Below, one piece after another: positions 59,971 through 64,000 of a stretch of 64,000 nt of DNA. How positions within the stretch are numbered: position 1 is the first letter of the stretch; each line of letters starts with the position of its first letter. The notes below the pieces were generated by a model, which was not told the origin of the DNA, ran no database searches, and was given only the letters and a program-made list of their open reading frames with translations. Made by a program: the position numbers and the translations under genes. Source of the stretch: Streptomyces sp. NBC_01478 (GTDB lineage: Bacteria; Actinomycetota; Actinomycetes; Streptomycetales; Streptomycetaceae); assembly GCF_036227225.1 (NCBI RefSeq), contig NZ_CP109444.1, positions 11,947,501-12,011,500 of the forward strand. The letters run 5' to 3'.

Positions 59971-60819
59971 CTACTGCGCTGCTTCCGCGTCCGGGACCAC
60001 GCCCATGTGATGGCCCATCCGGATGTCGAAGTCTGCTCCGGTAGCCCGGGCGTAGGCGCGGACCCGCTGGAACCGGTCCAGGAACGCGGGGTTCTGGACC
60101 AGTGCCACCGTGGCCCCCTGGGATTCCAGCAGATCTTCGGGAGCGGGCAGGGTATGACGGTTGATCATGTTCTTTGCCGTGCCGAGCGCCACGGAGTCGA
60201 AGGTGGCGATCCGTCGTGCCAGTGCGTCCACGTAGCCAGTCAGGTCCGCGTCCGGTAGAGCCCTGTTGATCCACCCGTATCGCTCAGCAGTCACTGCGTC
60301 GAAGTCGTCCGCGCTGAGAACGATCTCCAATGCCCGTCCCCGACCCACGAAGGCCGCGAGCCGTTCGATACCCCCGCCGCCGGGGATCAGACTGCTGCCG
60401 ATCTCGGGCTGCCCGAACAGAGCTGTCTCTGCGGCGGCGAAGCGCATGTCGCAGGCGAGCGCGAACTCGTTTCCGCCGCCCCGGGCCCTGCCGGTGATCT
60501 CCGCGATGGAGATCACCGGTACCTGGGAGAGCCGGACCGTCATGTCCAGGAACGGCGGTAGCCCCGTCGGGCCCGGAGTGGTCGGCAGGCCGCCGCCGGA
60601 GAAGTCGTAGCGGGCGAAGAAGAAGTCCGGGTTGGCGCTGTCGAACACGACCACCCGCAAGTCGTCCGCGTCCTCCATCGCAGTGACGATGTCCTGCAGC
60701 TCCGCGGCCGTCGTGGCGTTCATCAGGTTGATCGGCGGGTTGTCGAAGGTGACCCTCCAGCATCCCGGGAAGGGGACCGTGATCGTGAACTGCGTCAGGT
60801 GGGGCGTCGTGGCAGTCAT
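59971..60819 (-). CDS. Enoyl-CoA hydratase/isomerase (crotonase) family protein
   Basis: 282 residues from ATG 60819, with GGAAGG upstream. PVISIAEITGRARGGGNEFA is the oxyanion-hole region (G-x-G-G-G-N-E-F), and LACDMRFAAAETALFGQPEI with GGGGIERLAAFVG completes the fold. The hydratase glutamates do not appear in their usual places, so the reaction may differ (hydrolase, isomerase or decarboxylase). It follows the SDR gene by 14 bases, so the two share a transcript. Confidence 0.9.
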   Translation of the reverse strand: MTATTPHLTQFTITVPFPGCWRVTFDNPPINLMNATTAAELQDIVTAMEDADDLRVVVFDSANPDFFFARYDFSGGGLPTTPGPTGLPPFLDMTVRLSQVPVISIAEITGRARGGGNEFALACDMRFAAAETALFGQPEIGSSLIPGGGGIERLAAFVGRGRALEIVLSADDFDAVTAERYGWINRALPDADLTGYVDALARRIATFDSVALGTAKNMINRHTLPAPEDLLESQGATVALVQNPAFLDRFQRVRAYARATGADFDIRMGHHMGVVPDAEAAQ

Positions 60820-60833
60820 GGCGACCTTCCAGG

Positions 60834-61601
60834 TCAGGCCGTCTGCCGGGTGGGCAGGACCGTGATCTCGGGCAGGTTCACACGAGCGGGCAGCCCCACC
60901 GCATAGGCGACCACGTCGGCGACGTCCTGAGGAGTGAGCCACTCGATCGTGTCCCGGGTGGCGGCCAGCCGTGTGCGTACGTTCTCGTCAGCGATATGGC
61001 TCTGCAACTCCGTGCCGACGATGCCCGGTTGGATCGTGGTGACCCGCACGTTCTTCGGTCCCAGTTCCGCACGCAGGTTGTTGCCCAGGTGGATCACATA
61101 AGCCTTCGACGCCGCGTAGACCGAGAACGTCGGAAACACACCCCGGCCGGCAAACGAAGCCGTGTTCACAAGGTCCGCTACACCGGTGGTCGCCGCGGAG
61201 CGCACGAGCTGCTCGGTGAACGCGATCAGCGTGTTGTTCACCGCACCGATGTTCAGCTCGACCTGGCGGCTCCAGTCCGGTGGATTGAGGTCACTGAGCG
61301 GCGTCGGCAGCATGATGCCCGCATTGCTCACTACGATTCCGGCATCGCCGAGTTCACGGGCAATCTCGCCTGCCACTGCTGTGGTGGCCGATGCGTCGGT
61401 GAGGTCGACCGGATAGGACGCTGCCCTGCCTCCCGACGCCGTGATGTCCTTGACGATCGCCTTGAGCTTGTCCTTACGGCGGGCAAGCAGGGCGACCGAT
61501 GCACCGCGTGCAGCGAACGTCCGCGCGATCTGTTCGCCGATGCCGCTGGATGCTCCGGTCACCACAGCGACACGGCCGCTCAGTTCTGCCGAAGAGGGCA
61601 T
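60834..61601 (-). CDS. Short-chain dehydrogenase/reductase (classical SDR)
   Basis: 255 residues from ATG 61601, with AAAGG upstream. TGASSGIGEQIARTFAARG is the cofactor-binding loop; NAG appears at VVSNAGIML; the catalytic S-x(n)-Y-x-x-x-K is present as NTASFAGRGVFPTFSVYAAS then K. The R after the first strand (RRKDKL) favours NADP. It overlaps transcriptionally with the crotonase 14 bases downstream. Substrate unknown. Confidence 0.93.
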   Translation of the reverse strand: MPSSAELSGRVAVVTGASSGIGEQIARTFAARGASVALLARRKDKLKAIVKDITASGGRAASYPVDLTDASATTAVAGEIARELGDAGIVVSNAGIMLPTPLSDLNPPDWSRQVELNIGAVNNTLIAFTEQLVRSAATTGVADLVNTASFAGRGVFPTFSVYAASKAYVIHLGNNLRAELGPKNVRVTTIQPGIVGTELQSHIADENVRTRLAATRDTIEWLTPQDVADVVAYAVGLPARVNLPEITVLPTRQTA

Positions 61602-61772
61602 GACGCACCTTTCAGGGAATGCGGTGGAAAATTGACCCCGGACCCGGCGGCAGAACGCGAGAAGGCAGCCGGATCCGGGGAGCACATGTGGGGCTGGCTG
61701 AGACGCGGCACGATCCCGCAGACTCACCGGGCCCGTTGAATCGCGTTCCCTGCGGGCCCGGGCGGTGCCTGC

Positions 61773-61809
61773 CTTGCGCCCTGCAGGGCTCCCGCCTGCA
61801 GGGCGCAAG
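61773..61809 (-). terminator. Terminator hairpin after the tautomerase gene
   Basis: A perfect 14-bp stem CTTGCGCCCTGCAG with its complement and a 9-base loop, 23 bases past the stop of the leftward tautomerase gene. Confidence 0.75.
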
Positions 61810-61831
61810 CGCGCGACCAGGCGGCAGACGC

Positions 61832-62251
61832 CTACGCCTTGCCGAGCAGTTCGCGCACGTGCTGGACGATCTCCTCGTTGGTGTAGGCGTGGCCGGCGAT
61901 GCCCCAGCCTCCGGGGACCGCCTCGGTGAGGGCGACCCAGGTGCGCTCCTCCAGCGTCGGGTCACCCGCGGCCTTGGCGACCAGAGCGGTGAATTCCTTG
62001 ACCAGCCCAAGCTGCTGCTCGCGGTCCAGCGCGCCGGCATTGGTGGTCACGTTCACGCGCACACCGGCGCTGCCGCCGGCGGTCGAATGGGAGTCCGGGT
62101 CCAGCTCGTGGATGAACGCGGCGGTGTTGTCGAGGAAGAAGGGGATCGCGGGCACCTTCTCCCATCGCATGATCGCCTGAGCGAGTTCCTGGGCGAGTGC
62201 ATGCTTGTCGTCGAACGTCCCGGTCGGGGCGTACACGTCGATCATCGGCAT
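61832..62251 (-). CDS. 4-oxalocrotonate tautomerase-family enzyme
   Basis: 139 residues from ATG 62251 with GAGAGG 7-12 bases upstream. The sequence begins M-P-M-I-D, so proline becomes the N-terminal catalytic base after methionine removal, the hallmark of the family. It is about twice the size of 4-OT and so may be a fused-repeat type (two beta-alpha-beta units, as in the trimeric tautomerases). The role would be tautomerisation or dehalogenation of an alpha-keto acid. It lies just downstream of the SDR-crotonase pair on the same strand, but with a terminator between them. Confidence 0.85.
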   Translation of the reverse strand: MPMIDVYAPTGTFDDKHALAQELAQAIMRWEKVPAIPFFLDNTAAFIHELDPDSHSTAGGSAGVRVNVTTNAGALDREQQLGLVKEFTALVAKAAGDPTLEERTWVALTEAVPGGWGIAGHAYTNEEIVQHVRELLGKA

Positions 62252-62680
62252 GGCGATGTCCTCTCGTGAGTGGGGATTCGTGATGAAGAGACATCCTCGG
62301 GACAGGGCTTGCTCCACCCGGTCCCGGTCGGTCCGCTGGCCACAGAGCCAGGAGAGCACGATCTTCCAGCCGGACAGCCGTCCATTCAGTGCGCTATCCA
62401 TAGTGTGGGTCCACTGCCATTCCCGCTCACTCACCCAAACACGTGATAGCCCCCCTCATGCGCCCCGTGCGGGGCCGGCCGGGCGCGGCGATGATGCTGA
62501 AGCTGCCGATCAATCAAGAAGGGCGCGCCGGACACGTCGCCGATGGTCTTGGCGTTCTGCAGCACCTGCTGCTTGGGTGCCGCGGTCCGGGTGCTGTGCG
62601 CCTTCGATGGTCTTCGCGTTGGCTTGCAGGCTGACGCCCTCCTCCCGTCGTGTGTACCGGCGGCCTGCCTCTGGCTCTCG
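62252..62680. other. Intergenic stretch, no gene seen
   Basis: About 430 bases between the tautomerase and the HD-domain gene. Open frames have poor codon bias. It likely carries the tautomerase promoter. Confidence 0.35.
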
Positions 62681-63262
62681 TCAGCCGCCGGCTTGCCTGA
62701 GCAGTTCAGCCGCGATCGAGAAGGGCGGCGCCGCCTTCGGAGACTTTCGGGCGTGCTTGACGATGGCCGCCTGGAGCGAGTGGTCGTCGGGCGACCGCGG
62801 GTAGGCGAGACGCACGGGCTCCTGCAGTTCGGGGGAAAGCTCGGTGAAGCGACCGCCGTCGGTGAAGACGCCCTTGTGGGTCAGGTAGGTCAGCAGGCCC
62901 ATGCGGTCGGCGAGGCCGAGCGAGCTGTGCAGGGCGATGGCTTCCCAGACCCGGCTGATGTCGCCGTCAGGGACCCCGTGCTCGGCCAGCAGCTTTGCGG
63001 CGAGGTCCGCCCCTTCGACCTCGAATCGGGCATTGCCCTCGGCAAGCATCCCCAGCCCGAGGTCGTGCATGACTGTGGCGGCGAACAGCAGACCCTCGTC
63101 GTATGCCGCATCGCTCAGCAGGTCTTCTTGCTGAGCAGTCAGCCGTGCGAAGTAGAAACTGCGCAGGCTGTGTTCGGCAATCTGCCTGTCCACCGTCTCG
63201 TGCAGGATCGCGAGGGCTGCGTCGGGGATGTCGCCAGTCGGTACAACCAGAGGATCGTTCAT
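62681..63262 (-). CDS. HD-domain phosphohydrolase-like protein
   Basis: 193 residues from ATG 63262. EHSLRSFYFA gives the first histidine, TVMHDLGLG the HD pair and EAIALHSSLG the next histidine, which together fit an HD metal-dependent phosphohydrolase fold (cyanamide hydratase-like in arrangement). The last conserved aspartate falls near GLADRMGLL. The substrate is unknown; related proteins act on nucleotides or small nitriles. Confidence 0.87.
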   Translation of the reverse strand: MNDPLVVPTGDIPDAALAILHETVDRQIAEHSLRSFYFARLTAQQEDLLSDAAYDEGLLFAATVMHDLGLGMLAEGNARFEVEGADLAAKLLAEHGVPDGDISRVWEAIALHSSLGLADRMGLLTYLTHKGVFTDGGRFTELSPELQEPVRLAYPRSPDDHSLQAAIVKHARKSPKAAPPFSIAAELLRQAGG

Positions 63263-63403
63263 GGCCCGAACCTAAGCTGCCGTCGCCGTCCACAAAAAGT
63301 GGCCCGTGGGCCTTCCTCCGCTGCCATTGGGCCATGATCTCTAGTGATGTGGCCGTGCCTCTGCGCCATCACGTTGTCGGATGACCTGCGCCTGGGGGGC
63401 TTG

Positions 63404-64000
63404 TTAGGCGGTGGCGGTTGTTGAGTGCGGGGCTGTGGACAGCCCGGACAGGTAGCGTTCGGCGTCCAGGGCAGCGGCACAGCCGGACCCGGCTGCGGTA
63501 ATGGCCTGCCGGTATCGCGAATCGACGAGGTCTCCACAGGCGAAGACTCCATCGAGGTTCGTGTGCGTCGTGGGATGGGCGGCGCGCACGTAGCCAGCAG
63601 CATCGAGATCGACCTGGTCGCGGACGAGAGCGGACCGCGGGTCGTGTCCGATCGCTATGAACAGGCCCCTGACCGGCAGCTGCCGAGTCTCAGCCGTCAC
63701 GGTGTCACGAAGGGTGACACCCTCGACTCGCTGGTCACCGACAATCTCCGTGACCTGCGAGTTCCATACGAACTCCAGTTTCGGGTCGGCGAAGGCTCGT
63801 TCTTGCATCGCCTTGGACGCGCGAAGCCCGTCGCGCCGATGAATCACGTAGACCTTCTCGGCGAACCGAGTCAGGAAGGTTGCCTCTTCCAGCGCGCTGT
63901 CCCCACCCCCCACGACGGCGATCTCCAGTCCGCGGAAGAAGAATCCATCGCACGTAGCGCACCAACTCACCCCGCGACCGGAGAGTCTGTCCTCGCCCGT
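63404..64000 (-). CDS. trxB: Thioredoxin reductase, C-terminal two thirds (cut by window end)
   Basis: 198 residues are visible; the N-terminal FAD-binding part lies beyond base 64000. [10 protein letters not shown] holds the redox-active [21 protein letters not shown] binds NADPH and [13 protein letters not shown] follows. [20 protein letters not shown] is the FAD-contacting C-terminal motif. The enzyme passes electrons from NADPH to thioredoxin in the cytoplasm. It has no overlapping partner in view. Confidence 0.95.
   Translation of the reverse strand, partial: TGEDRLSGRGVSWCATCDGFFFRGLEIAVVGGGDSALEEATFLTRFAEKVYVIHRRDGLRASKAMQERAFADPKLEFVWNSQVTEIVGDQRVEGVTLRDTVTAETRQLPVRGLFIAIGHDPRSALVRDQVDLDAAGYVRAAHPTTHTNLDGVFACGDLVDSRYRQAITAAGSGCAAALDAERYLSGLSTAPHSTTATA

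Overview
The window is high-GC actinobacterial DNA. Codon usage strongly favours G or C at third positions, and the gene types are streptomycete: DUF397 with an XRE/DUF5753 regulator and a HATPase, DUF574-type methyltransferases, a LAL-type LuxR regulator, and F420/LLM oxidoreductases. I therefore read it as a Streptomyces (or close relative) accessory region that passes into more ordinary chromosomal genes on the right. No rRNA, tRNA or intact insertion sequence was seen.

Left part (1-17.5 kb): a CRISPR region. Three degenerate CRISPR arrays (about 3041-3934, 4642-5096 and 5224-5915) each carry a related AT-richer leader at their right end. A fourth leader fragment at bases 1-60 implies another array just left of the window. 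Repeat conservation, leader position and hairpin polarity all indicate leftward transcription. Reading rightward from 6.9 kb is a subtype I-E effector set: cas3 (HD and helicase both intact), cas8e, cse2/cas11, cas7e, cas5e and cas6e. cas1 and cas2 do not follow. Instead a Mu/TniA/TnsB-like DD(35)E transposase (one frameshift, in a C-run) and a TnsC/TniB/MuB-like AAA+ ATPase follow. From cas8e to the transposase frame, and again from the transposase to the ATPase, the genes overlap or nearly abut, and a terminator hairpin follows the ATPase. I see no tniQ, cas1 or cas2 in the window. This I-E Cascade + Cas3 + TnsB/TnsC operon is the most striking feature. It could be an unusual RNA-guided transposition system, or an integrase pair serving another role such as spacer or element integration.

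Middle part (17.5-50 kb): accessory and conflict-type genes. There are TPR/NTPase membrane proteins, a lower-GC island with a GAF-like membrane protein, and an HTH protein followed by a nucleotidyltransferase. An SMC/Rad50-like protein has lost its Walker A lysine. A three-gene NTPase cluster, a zinc-ribbon/GIY-YIG protein, and an XRE regulator with palindromic operators come next, then a three-gene operon ending in a UvrD-like helicase and a whiJ-like regulatory group. Several gene remnants (UvrD C-terminus, PD-(D/E)XK-like fragment, HNH nuclease fragment and others) show repeated insertion and decay.

Right part (50.9-64 kb): more conventional genes. These are an LLM-class oxidoreductase with an SRPBCC protein divergent from an HxlR regulator, two exported or membrane proteins, and a large LAL regulator. 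A leftward series of small catabolic or detoxification-type enzymes follows (tautomerase, SDR, crotonase, NAD(P)-binding protein), then an HD-domain protein and the 3' part of a thioredoxin reductase cut by the window end.
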